Assembly: GCA_944324705.1 (NCBI GenBank)
Contig: CALUXI010000001.1
Span: 62,001 to 126,000 of the forward strand
Direction: 5' to 3'
From: an uncultured Acholeplasmatales bacterium
GTDB taxonomy: Bacteria > Bacillota_I > Bacilli_A > Acholeplasmatales > Anaeroplasmataceae
DNA length: 64,000 bases
A program made the translations under genes and the position numbers. Below, one piece after another: positions 9,163-17,393 of this stretch. The notes under the pieces are model-generated. The model saw only the letters and a program-made list of their open reading frames with translations. It was not told the DNA's origin and did no database searches. The number at the start of each line of letters is the position of its first letter. Within the stretch, counting starts at the first letter, position 1.

Positions 9163-9694
9163 GACCACAATTACGGCAATGACGAATATATTTCTTATTT
9201 TTATTAGTTCCAATTAATCCGGCTAAAAAACCAATTGGGAAACACAAGATACCACAAACAACCCCTAAGACAACATTATAACCATTACCTTGTTTAACTT
9301 CAAAATCAATTTGGGTTGAACCACAAAGTGGGCATTTAATAGCTGAGCCAGATTCAACCGGACCAACCTTAATCCGTTTCCCGCAGTTAGTACAAAAAAC
9401 ACTGTCTTTTTCATTTATTTGGCCACAATGTGGGCACTTAACAGCTTCTACAATGTCATTTTGTTTAAGATTAGACCCACAAACAGAACAATAATTCATA
9501 TCAGGGTCATTAGGATTACCACACTTAGGACATATAATTTGTCCATCAATAGTCCTCTTAATTTCATCAGAGTTAGCCGTCATACTACTACCTGCAAAAT
9601 TATTAACAACTAAATCCGCCCCACAATATACACAAAACTTATTTTCCGGATCATTTTCTCTACCACATTTGGGACATATTCTTTTTTCTGCCAT
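9152..9694 (-). CDS. Multi-zinc-ribbon membrane protein
   Basis: About 180 residues with four Cys4 ribbons: CPKCGRENDPENKFCVYCG, CPKCGNPNDPDMNYCSVCG, CPHCGQINEKDSVFCTNCG, and a split ribbon CPLCG ... CRNCG around a hydrophobic stretch (GYNVVLGVVCGILCFPIGF). Such stacked zinc ribbons occur in membrane-linked proteins of Firmicutes, but the role is unknown. The ATG at 9694 follows GGAGG. It is followed by the coupled DUF2085 gene. Confidence 0.8.
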   Translation of the reverse strand: MAEKRICPKCGRENDPENKFCVYCGADLVVNNFAGSSMTANSDEIKRTIDGQIICPKCGNPNDPDMNYCSVCGSNLKQNDIVEAVKCPHCGQINEKDSVFCTNCGKRIKVGPVESGSAIKCPLCGSTQIDFEVKQGNGYNVVLGVVCGILCFPIGFLAGLIGTNKNKKYIRHCRNCGHDF

Positions 9695-9757
9695 AATCTC
9701 ACCCTCCAATTGTTTAATATTTTACTGAATTTTCAAAATATATACAATATATCATTA

Positions 9758-9782
9758 TAAAAAAGAGGAGCTAAAACTCCTC
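9758..9782 (-). terminator. Terminator of the lipoprotein gene
   Basis: GAGGAG (9765-9770) pairs with CTCCTC (9777-9782), and T6 follows on the minus strand. It begins at the TGA stop of the lipoprotein gene, which supports TGA being read as stop in this genome. Confidence 0.85.
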
Positions 9783-10806
9783 AATCTTGTATAGTTCCAA
9801 TATTTCCATCAGTCTCAGGTAAAATATCACTTGGGTTAATTTCTACATAATTTCCTTCTTCACCAGCCGGAACTGAATCAATAGTTATAGTTTCACCATA
9901 ATTAAAATCCATATTTATACTAATTGTGCAATCTTTCATGGTTTGAGGTAAATCAATTGTACTATCTACAGCCGGTAATAAAGTCATCATATCAACATTT
10001 AAATCAATACCTAAAGGTAAAGCTGTATCTAATGCAAATTCAGCATTTACACTAATTACATCACTACCAGTATAAGTAGTATTACCACTTAAATTAGCAA
10101 TATCTTTAATAGCTACATCAAAAGTCATCGTTAAACTATTATCAGTTACTGCACTAATAGCAAGTTTAGAATTAGGTAAATAAAGATCTAACATATCATA
10201 AATATCAGAAATATTTGGAGTTTCAGTAGGTAAACTAACAGCAGTAGGAATAACTGGGGTTGATACACTACCACTATTTATTATTTGACCAATGATTAAT
10301 AATAAATTTGCTGTACTAATTTTATATTTACCTGATAAATTTTCTGTTAAATCAGTTCCATTCATATAATAATCAAAATATAAATAATCAGCACTTACAA
10401 TAGAATAATATAAGTTAGCCCCCATATCATAAGTAATAGAATCCGCACCATCAGTAAGTGTAAAATCGATATTACCACTAGCACTTATACCTTTTTCAGA
10501 AATAACATTAAGACTTGCTTCTAGGGTTGCATTCATAGTTTGATTTTCCCCAGTCCCATTAGCCTTCATATCAGCATTTAAACTAACTGAAGCATTCTTA
10601 ATTTCACTAGATGAAGCTTTACTATTTAAATAACCAATAATATCTTTTATTTCTTCTTCATCTTCCGTTTTAGCAATTTCAACTTCTACCTCTTCACCAT
10701 TTTCATTAGTGTAAGTAAATTTATGGGTTTTATCATTCCCATCATTGCAACTAGCTAGACTTAAAACACAAACTAAACTAGCTAATCCTAATAGTATTTT
10801 TTTCAT
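9781..10806 (-). CDS. Secreted lipoprotein of unknown function
   Basis: About 341 residues. A lipoprotein signal peptide is clear: MKKILLGLASLVCVLSLASC, with the lipobox LASC and diacylated Cys at about residue 20. The mature part is rich in Thr/Ser/Asn and looks like beta-strand repeats, resembling LppX/LolA-type or DUF-type lipoproteins, but I do not recognise a family. The ATG at 10806 sits at normal distance from AAAGGAAG, whereas the ATG six bases earlier is too close. It ends with TGA within a terminator. Confidence 0.75.
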   Translation of the reverse strand: MKKILLGLASLVCVLSLASCNDGNDKTHKFTYTNENGEEVEVEIAKTEDEEEIKDIIGYLNSKASSSEIKNASVSLNADMKANGTGENQTMNATLEASLNVISEKGISASGNIDFTLTDGADSITYDMGANLYYSIVSADYLYFDYYMNGTDLTENLSGKYKISTANLLLIIGQIINSGSVSTPVIPTAVSLPTETPNISDIYDMLDLYLPNSKLAISAVTDNSLTMTFDVAIKDIANLSGNTTYTGSDVISVNAEFALDTALPLGIDLNVDMMTLLPAVDSTIDLPQTMKDCTISINMDFNYGETITIDSVPAGEEGNYVEINPSDILPETDGNIGTIQD

Positions 10807-10843
10807 AAACATCTTCCTTTCTTAAAAATACATAATTATTTTA

Positions 10844-11242
10844 TCACTTTTTAAATGCAAACTCATTATAATAATCAATAATTTTCACTTTTAATTCATC
10901 ATATTGACCTTTATATTTACCAATCTCAACAATTTCAACTATAGTGTCTTTAATATCTTTATACCAATTAGAAGAACAATCCACTAAATCAATATCATAA
11001 TGATTACCAAATCCCTGATAATTAGTATCTAAAACATAAATATACGTATAACCATAATTATCAACCAAATCTTTGAATCTTAACTTATCACCAACTTGAA
11101 CCCTATAACTATTATATAATTCTTCAAAAACCCACCTTGGCATAATTCTAGCCAATTCAAAAAATACATCTACTTGTTTCATTTGACTTAATTTCTCAAA
11201 TTCACATAACCACTTTTTTAATAAAGCATAATCAGTTTCCAT
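10844..11242 (-). CDS. Hypothetical 132-residue protein
   Basis: Soluble, acidic, aromatic-rich protein (WLCEFEKLSQM, YTYIYVLDTNYQGFGNHYDI). No recognised domain or transmembrane segment. It follows the zinc-ribbon gene at 11245-11598 by two bases, so it is very likely cotranscribed with it. It ends in tandem stops TGA TAA. Confidence 0.6.
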   Translation of the reverse strand: METDYALLKKWLCEFEKLSQMKQVDVFFELARIMPRWVFEELYNSYRVQVGDKLRFKDLVDNYGYTYIYVLDTNYQGFGNHYDIDLVDCSSNWYKDIKDTIVEIVEIGKYKGQYDELKVKIIDYYNEFAFKK

Positions 11243-11244
11243 CT

Positions 11245-11598
11245 TTATTTACCCAATAAGAATATTAAATAAGTTTCACTATCAATCAACTCATATATTT
11301 TCTCTAACGTCCGATCTAAGAAAACAAAGATTAATATCAAATAAACAAAGAGCATAATAAAGGATAAAATAAGTCCTACTATAGCCGTTTTTTTACTTTT
11401 AGAACTCTTACCTTGTAAAACCCCAACAATACCTAAAATAAGCCCTACCATTGGCTGTACAAAAGCAAAAATAATAGATAAAAGACCTAATGCTGAACTA
11501 TCTTTACCATTGACATTATTAGATCCTTGTCTAGCTCCACAATATACACAAAACTCCGAGTTATCCTGTAACTCATGACCACAATTCTTACAGTACAT
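11245..11598 (-). CDS. Zinc-ribbon, two-helix membrane protein (DUF4190-like)
   Basis: 117 residues. An N-terminal Cys4 zinc ribbon (YCKNCGHELQDNSEFCVYCG) is followed by two hydrophobic helices with a short Lys/Ser loop (LGLLSIIFAFVQPMVGLILG, then AIVGLILSFIMLFVYLILIF). The layout matches zinc-ribbon plus DUF4190-like small membrane proteins. A strong AAGGAGG lies before the ATG. Function unknown. Confidence 0.75.
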   Translation of the reverse strand: MYCKNCGHELQDNSEFCVYCGARQGSNNVNGKDSSALGLLSIIFAFVQPMVGLILGIVGVLQGKSSKSKKTAIVGLILSFIMLFVYLILIFVFLDRTLEKIYELIDSETYLIFLLGK

Positions 11599-11613
11599 AA
11601 TATCCTCCTTATC

Positions 11614-11967
11614 TTACATAATAATTTTGTGGGGCAGCCTTAAATCCAAATACTTGAATATTTAAAGGCTTGTCATAAACTGTTATTCTACCTAATTTAT
11701 AAGCATAAGCTAAAGCTCTATTTTTAAAATATTCATCAAAACCCTGTCTACTAATATCCCCATCTTTATAGGTTAGTTCCCATAATCTTTTTGGTTTTTC
11801 TTCAATAATCTCAGTTACTTCAACTTTCCCAATTACTTTTTTAGTTGGAAATGTTTCATATATTATAATTTTAATAATATCTTTATTAGATACTTTAATC
11901 CTATATTCATATTATCCATTAAAATCTCTTTAACATATTTATGGTGAATACTAAAGTATAATCGTAC
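11614..11967 (-). pseudogene. Frameshifted ASCH-domain protein
   Basis: Translating the minus strand gives LYFSIHHKYVKEILMDN in one frame and then YEYRIKVSNKDIIKIIIYE in another. It continues through GKVEVTEIIEE, RLWELTYKD, FDEYFKNRALAYAYKLG and ends FGFKAAPQNYYVR. This is the pattern of small ASCH (PUA-like, RNA-binding) proteins with the conserved SIxPxY start and FAPQ end. A one-base insertion or two-base loss near 11915 breaks it, and no good start codon follows the GGGAGG site near 11975. It is presumably dead. Confidence 0.7.
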
Positions 11968-12370
11968 GTTATATATCCTCCCTAACTTCATTATACTTAT
12001 TACTTGCTATATACGTCAAGTTTTCTCGTTAACATCTATAATAATGCAATTTAACAAACAAGCTAAAAACCCTGATTTCTCAAGCTAATTTAATATTTCC
12101 ATTTTAAAAAATGTAAATTCAATTAAACAAGTTTTAATGGTTTACTCAACACTTATTTTAATATCTTATGATTATATTTTAGTTCTAAAACCTATAGCTA
12201 CCTAAAAATACCACGTTAACGTTGATTATGAAAGAATTTTAAAAATATTGTCACTATTGAATTTATACGAAGAAAATACGAAATGTATGTGGGCAAAAAT
12301 TTATCAATTCTTATAATCCTTCTTTAGTTAGAAAACAAAAAACGAGATATATAAAGAAGTTAAAAAAGCT
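11968..12370. other. AT-rich gap without an intact gene
   Basis: I see no complete gene. A short open stretch at about 12225-12320 (plus strand) encodes VDYERILKILSLLNLYEE and may be the mid part of the transposase remnant that follows, but this is weak. Confidence 0.4.
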
Positions 12371-12787
12371 AAAAAGTAATATGTTATAGAGCGGCTATTA
12401 AAGATGAGATTGGTGTTTCTAGTAAATACATTAACTTTGAAGCTATTGATAGATGGCAAAAAGCTAGACTAGTTTTTCTATCTTCTGAAGAAGCAATTAA
12501 AGGTCATTTCTTAATCTGTTATTTTTCTTTAACATTACTTAGACTACTAGAACTTAAAATATGTGACGATAAAATATCAGTAAATCAATTAATTGAATTC
12601 ATAAGACAATACTATATAACTAAAAACTATGATGAAATATTATATAAATGATTCTACTAATAGTATAACATTTGAACAAATAAAAGAAAAGCTTAGCCTC
12701 GCCAAGTTTGGTAATTTATATCTTTCTAAAAAAGATGAAGATCTATTATTTAATACTTCTTTTGGTATTGAAGACTCTAAAAATTAA
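12371..12787 (+). pseudogene. Remnant of an IS1634/IS4-type transposase
   Basis: Plus-strand translation gives RWQKARLVFLSSEEAIKGHF continuing LICYFSLTLLRLLE, which matches the conserved C-terminal block of IS1634-like DDE transposases (RPVY...IKGHFLxCFxAL...RLLE). A frame change near 12635 leads into FEQIKEKLSLAKFGNLYLSK and the stop. The N-terminal catalytic part is missing. A terminator hairpin directly follows. Confidence 0.7.
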
Positions 12788-12797
12788 GAGTCTTTTT
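12772..12797 (+). terminator. Terminator after the transposase remnant
   Basis: AGACTCT pairs with AGAGTCT across an eight-base loop, then T6. It sits over the stop codon of the remnant. Confidence 0.75.
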
Positions 12798-12954
12798 TCT
12801 TACCTCAACAACCCAGTTTAGAAGTAGATTCTAACCTCTGGATTGATAAAATTAAATGCATTTATGTTTATAGTCCTCATAAATTTATAAAATATTTCTA
12901 AATACATAGCAATCACTAAATAATTATATCCATTTTAGATAATTAACATATCAT

Positions 12955-13485
12955 TTAATAATCAATTAAATTTAAATCAAATGACTTTGAAATTTCTAAA
13001 TAAGTATCATAAGTATATTCATCAAAACAACAAAATATTACTTTGATTCCATAATCTTGATGAGAATCCAAAAAATCTTTTACAGTTTTAATTGCAATCG
13101 TTGTAGCCTCTTTTAAAGGATAACCATATATACCAGTAGATATAGCAGGAAAAGCAATTGAATGTATATCATTTTCAATAGCTAATTTAAGTGAATTTTT
13201 ATAACAATTTGCTAAATCTTTAGCATCACTTGTAAGTGCATGATAGATTGGGCCAACAGTATGTATAACATATTTTGCTTTTAATTTATAGCCTTTAGTA
13301 ATCTTCGCTTCTCCGGTTTTACAACCATTTAAAGTCATACATTCCTTTAATAATTCTTCCCCTGCTGCCCTATGAATTGCTCCATCAACTCCACCTCCCC
13401 CAAGTAAACTGTTATTAGCAGCATTAACAATAGCATCTACACACAACTTTGTTATATCACCATAATGTATATTTACTACACTCAT
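12955..13485 (-). CDS. Macrodomain protein (O-acetyl-ADP-ribose deacetylase type)
   Basis: About 176 residues forming one macrodomain. ADP-ribose-binding motifs are clear: [34 protein letters not shown], and the phosphate loop [13 protein letters not shown]. This is the MacroD/YmdB type that hydrolyses O-acetyl-ADP-ribose or removes ADP-ribose from acidic residues. The ATG at 13485 follows GGGG and starts exactly at the domain, so the in-frame ATG nine codons earlier is not needed. It stands alone; no ADP-ribosyltransferase is nearby. Confidence 0.9.
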   Translation of the reverse strand: MSVVNIHYGDITKLCVDAIVNAANNSLLGGGGVDGAIHRAAGEELLKECMTLNGCKTGEAKITKGYKLKAKYVIHTVGPIYHALTSDAKDLANCYKNSLKLAIENDIHSIAFPAISTGIYGYPLKEATTIAIKTVKDFLDSHQDYGIKVIFCCFDEYTYDTYLEISKSFDLNLIDY

Positions 13486-13600
13486 TTTAATTCCCCAAAC
13501 CTTTCTTAACATATTATAAATTACCTAAATAGTTTATCATAAAACTATTTTAATTTCGATACTTTATAAACTTTTTTTGTTAAAATATCATTCTAATATT

Positions 13601-13688
13601 AAAAAAACCACCCAGTCTATAGGGTGTACCCCCTATGTATGGTGTTGTACTGCTATACTAAAAGTAGACACACAGTGGGTATTTTTTA
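13601..13688 (-). repeat. Dispersed ~90-bp repeat, copy A (with terminator hairpin)
   Basis: On the minus strand the block reads ATACCCAC...TGTGTCTACTTTTA, then a related ATAGCA-TACAA segment, then a CACCC/GGGTG hairpin and T7. A second copy is at 63735-63832. It resembles an insertion-sequence end fused to a terminator. It lies directly downstream of the small HTH gene. Confidence 0.6.
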
Positions 13689-13937
13689 GACATCACCATA
13701 CAATTTTCTTTTCAAATCAATAACTTGTTCAAAAATTCTATTTAAAAAAACTTTATTTTTAAAAGCAAATGAGTAAATTTTTTCTATATTATAATCTTCA
13801 ACATCATGTTTTTCGGATATCCATCTATTAATAGTTTCAAATGAAACATCAAGTTTTTTTGCTAATTCAGACTGAGTTAAATTTAATAATGTTTCTAAAG
13901 CTACAATTTCTTTTTTTAGATTTATGAGCCGCACCAT
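13686..13937 (-). CDS. Small XRE-type helix-turn-helix protein
   Basis: 83 residues. A Cro/C1-like HTH is visible at about residues 17-43 (LNLTQSELAKKLDVSFETIN RW as helices 2-3). The C-terminal part, IEKIYSFAFKNKVFLNRI, resembles the region that follows this HTH in DUF3990-linked toxin-antitoxin-type proteins. Here the protein stops before any DUF3990 domain, so it is either a stand-alone regulator or a truncated fusion. Function not assigned. Confidence 0.65.
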   Translation of the reverse strand: MVRLINLKKEIVALETLLNLTQSELAKKLDVSFETINRWISEKHDVEDYNIEKIYSFAFKNKVFLNRIFEQVIDLKRKLYGDV

Positions 13938-14010
13938 CCTATTTAAATTATATCAAATGTCATAAAATAGATTTAGTAACAATCTAAACATTACTAAATT
14001 AATTTAGATT

Positions 14011-14036
14011 AAAAAAATGCCTAACAAATATGTTAG
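14011..14036 (-). terminator. Terminator of tRNA-Glu(CTC)
   Basis: CTAAC (14021-14025) pairs with GTTAG (14032-14036), followed on the minus strand by a T-run to 14011. It lies 17 bases after the tRNA. Confidence 0.7.
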
Positions 14037-14052
14037 ACAGAATTTCTTTTAT

Positions 14053-14128
14053 TGGTAGTCCATACCAGCATCGAACTGGTAATCTTCTCCTTGAGAGGGA
14101 GACGTGTTAACCATTCCACCAATGGACC
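14053..14128 (-). tRNA. tRNA-Glu (anticodon CTC)
   Basis: The minus strand folds as a 76-nt cloverleaf. Acceptor GGTCCAT pairs with ATGGACT (one G-U), anticodon stem TCTCC/GGAGA holds loop CTCTCAA, and the T-arm is ACCAG-TTCGATG-CTGGT. Discriminator A and an encoded CCA follow. Anticodon CTC reads GAG. A second Glu tRNA (TTC) is at 42011-42086 and gltX at 36164-37831. Confidence 0.92.
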
Positions 14129-14187
14129 AAAGCAAATAAGATTATATCATTTTTTTAATAACTTGCAATGATATAATCTCATTTAAT

Positions 14188-14943
14188 CTAATTATTTTTT
14201 CTATAACCTAACTTTTCAGAAATCAAATAACCTACTTCTTTGATTCTATTTCCTAAATAATCATAGTTATCATCTTTTGAATACATATCAGAAATAGAAA
14301 TAGCAGCAATACATTCACCATTATAGTTAAAGACTGGAGCAGCAAAACATAACATATGGTTTTCTACTTCCCTATTATCTATTGCATAACCTCTTTTTCG
14401 TGTCAATTCTAGTTCTTTATACAAATCTTCAACATTAGTTATTGTATTAGATGTTTTAGGAATAAAATTTATTTCAGATATAATTTGTTTAGCTTTATCT
14501 GTTGGCAAATAAGCTAATAAAATCTTACCTAAACCTGTATAATACAATTCTTGCCTTGTCCCAACATCACAAGTAGCTAATTTAGCCCCTGTACCTACAT
14601 GTTTAAACACATAAAGGACTTTATTTTTATCTAAAATCCCAACAAAGGCATTGCGATGCAATTCATCAGCTAGTGGTGGTAAAAACATCTTACATACATC
14701 AACAAAGTTTAAATGTTCAATATATTTCATCCCTAAAGTGTATGTTCCTGAACCTAAAACATATTTCTTATGGTTATATTGAGACTCACTAACTAAATTA
14801 AGCGAAACTAGGGTTTGGATTATATTAAATGCACTACTTTTAGGAATGTCTAATTTATCTGTTATTTCTTTTAAAGTGAGACCATAATCAGCCGTAGATA
14901 TTAAATCTAAAGCTTCAAAGGCTCTCATGATTGTTCTATTCAT
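14188..14943 (-). CDS. IclR-family transcriptional regulator
   Basis: 251 residues. The N-terminal winged HTH is at about residues 5-65 (YGLTLKEITDKLDIPKSSAF), followed by an effector-binding IclR domain (about 80-250; GTRQELYYTGLGKILLAYLP, AAISISD). IclR proteins of the KdgR type repress pectin/uronate genes and are released by 2-keto-3-deoxygluconate or related acids. It is the only regulator of the uronide locus, lies at the end of it and has its own consensus promoter, so it is the best candidate for binding the TTCATATATATGAA sites at 30.5 and 32.9 kb. That link is inferred. Confidence 0.9.
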   Translation of the reverse strand: MNRTIMRAFEALDLISTADYGLTLKEITDKLDIPKSSAFNIIQTLVSLNLVSESQYNHKKYVLGSGTYTLGMKYIEHLNFVDVCKMFLPPLADELHRNAFVGILDKNKVLYVFKHVGTGAKLATCDVGTRQELYYTGLGKILLAYLPTDKAKQIISEINFIPKTSNTITNVEDLYKELELTRKRGYAIDNREVENHMLCFAAPVFNYNGECIAAISISDMYSKDDNYDYLGNRIKEVGYLISEKLGYRKNN

Positions 14944-14995
14944 ATTTTCTCATTCCCCTCACTAGAAAACAAAACTAATATTGTCTCTAATTAGT

Positions 14996-15024
14996 ATTAT
15001 AACCCCCCCCCATAGATTTGTCAA
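14996..15024 (-). promoter_or_regulatory. Perfect sigma-A promoter of the IclR gene with a G9 spacer tract
   Basis: On the minus strand TTGACA (15024-15019) and TATAAT (15001-14996) are separated by exactly 17 bases, nine of which are consecutive G (15011-15003). Gain or loss of one G would shift spacing away from optimum. A degenerate relative is at 40475-40505. Confidence 0.85.
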
Positions 15025-15025
15025 C

Positions 15026-15040
15026 TTTTTATTATAAAAA
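15026..15040. promoter_or_regulatory. Palindrome next to the IclR -35 box
   Basis: TTTTTATTATAAAAA is a perfect 15-base palindrome around its central base, immediately upstream of the -35 box. A related TTTTATAGTAAAA lies about 40 bases further upstream. Possible autoregulatory operator, though AT-rich palindromes are common here. Confidence 0.35.
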
Positions 15041-15138
15041 CCATTATTTTGATGTTTTTTTCATAACATTTTATAGTAAAAAACGCTGTTATTACACGAA
15101 TTTTATCTTTTTTAAAAGGAAACTCAAATTTTAACTTT

Positions 15139-16299
15139 TTATAATAAATTTGTAAAAATAATTTTTAATAAATCATCAATATATTCATATTTTTTTACTA
15201 TATTAGTATCTTTAACCAAATCTAAAGAATAAGCTTCATATAAAGTTGGTAAAAGTGTTGCATTATCAAAATAAGTAACTTGTTCACCTTGCCAATTATC
15301 ATTAATAATTAAATTATCAACAATATATTTAATACCATCTTTTATATTTACTTTAACTTCCTTATAATACCAATCTAAATTATATAAATCATAACCATAA
15401 CTTTTAACGATTGTAGCTATATCATACATCCCTTTAAGGCCCATTAATGAATATGATTTTGATTTAGTTCTTGCTAGTTCTTTAGGCAATGAACCATCAA
15501 GAGCTATTTGTTTTATTAGTCTTTCATTAATAAAGAAATAAACTAACGACTTAATTTCTTTATTATTTTTAAAAATATCATATAAAACTAATAACAAAAA
15601 ATCATACATAGTACCATGATTATTACTTGCATCCCTTTCTTGTAAAGCAATATCAGAGTATCTTAACCAATCTAAAAATTTTCTTAACCAACCTAACATT
15701 TCAGCATAAAAATCTTTTTCTATTAAATTAAGCTCGTATAATGACTTTAATAATATTAATGTATATGTCATGTTAGCTGAAAAATCAATTATACCTATTC
15801 CTCTACCTGAATTAATACCTCTAATCATTTGAGCATGATTCATATTAGGAAACATTTTAGTATCTTTTTTTAAGAAAAACATAGTAAGTCTTCTTTTAAC
15901 ATCATAATAATATTCTCTATTTTCCGTTAAATAATAAAGTAATAATTCATAGTAAGTAATAAAACTAGTTTCTCTTAATCTATCTTTATCATACTTATCC
16001 CCTTCTGGGTTAGCATATCCATCTTTTTGAATATATGGTAAACCATTTGGTGTTTCAGAATTTGGCCAATAATAAGTTGCTAGAGAGATATAATTATGTT
16101 TGTTAATGCCATAACAATCTTTAATATCTTTATCAACAACTGTAAAATATGGTTTATGTTTTAAATAGCTTAACTTTTCAACTAATAAATTAATCTCATT
16201 ATTCTTGATATTCTTCTTTAATTTTATCAATCTATCTAATGTTAAGACAAAATAATGATTGACGGGATCAGTTTTAATAATCTCTTTAAAATAATCCAT
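15139..16299 (-). CDS. Alginate-lyase-family polysaccharide lyase (PL5/PL38-like)
   Basis: About 386 residues, an (alpha/alpha)-toroid of the alginate_lyase Pfam family that includes PL5 alginate lyases and PL38 glucuronan lyases. Signature blocks are NYISLATYYWPN...GLPYIQKDGYANPE, then INSGRGIGIIDFS and the catalytic-type NNHGTMYD. Beta-elimination of polyuronate would give unsaturated uronides. There is no signal peptide, so it should act in the cytoplasm on imported oligomers. The ATG at 16299 begins just past the SDR stop; an earlier ATG at 16323 would overlap that gene. It is the last gene of the long uronide operon. Confidence 0.8.
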   Translation of the reverse strand: MDYFKEIIKTDPVNHYFVLTLDRLIKLKKNIKNNEINLLVEKLSYLKHKPYFTVVDKDIKDCYGINKHNYISLATYYWPNSETPNGLPYIQKDGYANPEGDKYDKDRLRETSFITYYELLLYYLTENREYYYDVKRRLTMFFLKKDTKMFPNMNHAQMIRGINSGRGIGIIDFSANMTYTLILLKSLYELNLIEKDFYAEMLGWLRKFLDWLRYSDIALQERDASNNHGTMYDFLLLVLYDIFKNNKEIKSLVYFFINERLIKQIALDGSLPKELARTKSKSYSLMGLKGMYDIATIVKSYGYDLYNLDWYYKEVKVNIKDGIKYIVDNLIINDNWQGEQVTYFDNATLLPTLYEAYSLDLVKDTNIVKKYEYIDDLLKIIFTNLL

Positions 16300-16300
16300 A

Positions 16301-17050
16301 TTATAAGAAATCCTGTCCACCATTTACTTGAATGATTTCACCATCAATAAATGAGGCTTTTTCACTAACTAAGAATTCAATAACACTTGCTACTTCACTA
16401 GCTTGACCTAATCTCTTCATTAAAATATTGTTCTTAAATGATTCAAATAATGCAGGATTATTAATCTTAGTTTGTTGATGGAACGGAGTGTCAATAGTAC
16501 CAGGAGCCACACCATTTACTCTAATGTTATATTTAACTAATTCTTTTGCTAAAGCTCTAGTTAAAGTAATGATAGCTCCTTTAGCTGTTGCATATACACC
16601 AGCTCCTGCACCACCAGCATTCCAACCTGCGTTAGATGAGAAGTTGATTATTGATTGATTATGTCCTTTCTTTAATAGAGGTATAGCTGCTCTAGTTACA
16701 TAGAATACACTATCTAAATTTAAAGCTAATACTCTTCTATAAAAATCAGTTGGCATATCTTCAAAGCTTGAACGACCACCAAGACCACCAGCATTATTAA
16801 CAAGAACATCTAAATGATCATATTTTTGGCTTATTTTAGCCATATTTTCGTTTACTTCATTCTCATTAGTTACATCAAAATGATAGTAATCATATTTGAT
16901 ATTTTCCTTTTCTAATTCAGCTTTTGCTTGCTTTGCTTGTTCTTCATCAATACCATTAATAATAACAAAATAACCTGCTTTACCAAGTGTTTTAGCTGTA
17001 GCTAAACCAATACCACCTGTAGCACCTGTGATTAAACAAATTTTATCCAT
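16301..17050 (-). CDS. SDR-family reductase, KduD-like
   Basis: 249-residue short-chain dehydrogenase. NAD(P)-binding TGATGGIG is at residues 8-15, NNAGG follows strand 4, and the YATAK active site is near residue 153, with VAPGTIDTPF after it. In polyuronate loci this position is filled by KduD (2-dehydro-3-deoxy-D-gluconate 5-dehydrogenase) or the alginate-pathway DEH reductase, both yielding 2-keto-3-deoxygluconate. Its neighbours (KdgF-like cupin, lyases) support that role. FabG-type enzymes share the motifs, so the exact substrate is inferred. Confidence 0.82.
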   Translation of the reverse strand: MDKICLITGATGGIGLATAKTLGKAGYFVIINGIDEEQAKQAKAELEKENIKYDYYHFDVTNENEVNENMAKISQKYDHLDVLVNNAGGLGGRSSFEDMPTDFYRRVLALNLDSVFYVTRAAIPLLKKGHNQSIINFSSNAGWNAGGAGAGVYATAKGAIITLTRALAKELVKYNIRVNGVAPGTIDTPFHQQTKINNPALFESFKNNILMKRLGQASEVASVIEFLVSEKASFIDGEIIQVNGGQDFL

Positions 17051-17063
17051 TTTCTTTTTCCTC

Positions 17064-17393
17064 CTATTTTAAGAAATCTTTTCTTTCTGGTGTAAAGATG
17101 TCAATTAATGAACCTTCTTCAAGACAAACTGCCCCGTGAATAACATTTGGTTCTTTATAAGTAGAATCACCTGCACCTAATATTTTTTTAACACCATTAA
17201 TATTAAATTCAAATTTACCACTTATTATATAAGTACATTGTTCATGAAAATGTTGATGTAAATTACCTACTGCACCTTTTTTAAAATGTAATTCGCAAAC
17301 CATCAAATTTTCATTGTGAGCTAAAACCTTTCTAGTAACTCCCGGGTCAACCTCCTTTGCTTCAATATCTTTGTTAAAGAAATAATTTTGCAT
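17064..17393 (-). CDS. kdgF: Cupin protein, KdgF-like
   Basis: 109 residues, a single cupin barrel. Metal ligands are visible as HQHFHEQ (two His plus Gln) and a later His in EPNVIHGAV, with the connecting ISGKFEFNINGVKK. This is the KdgF arrangement. KdgF converts unsaturated uronates released by lyases and glycuronidases into linear ketonised acid (DKI/DEH). It sits between a lyase and the KduD-like reductase with only 13 bases or fewer between genes. Confidence 0.82.
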   Translation of the reverse strand: MQNYFFNKDIEAKEVDPGVTRKVLAHNENLMVCELHFKKGAVGNLHQHFHEQCTYIISGKFEFNINGVKKILGAGDSTYKEPNVIHGAVCLEEGSLIDIFTPERKDFLK

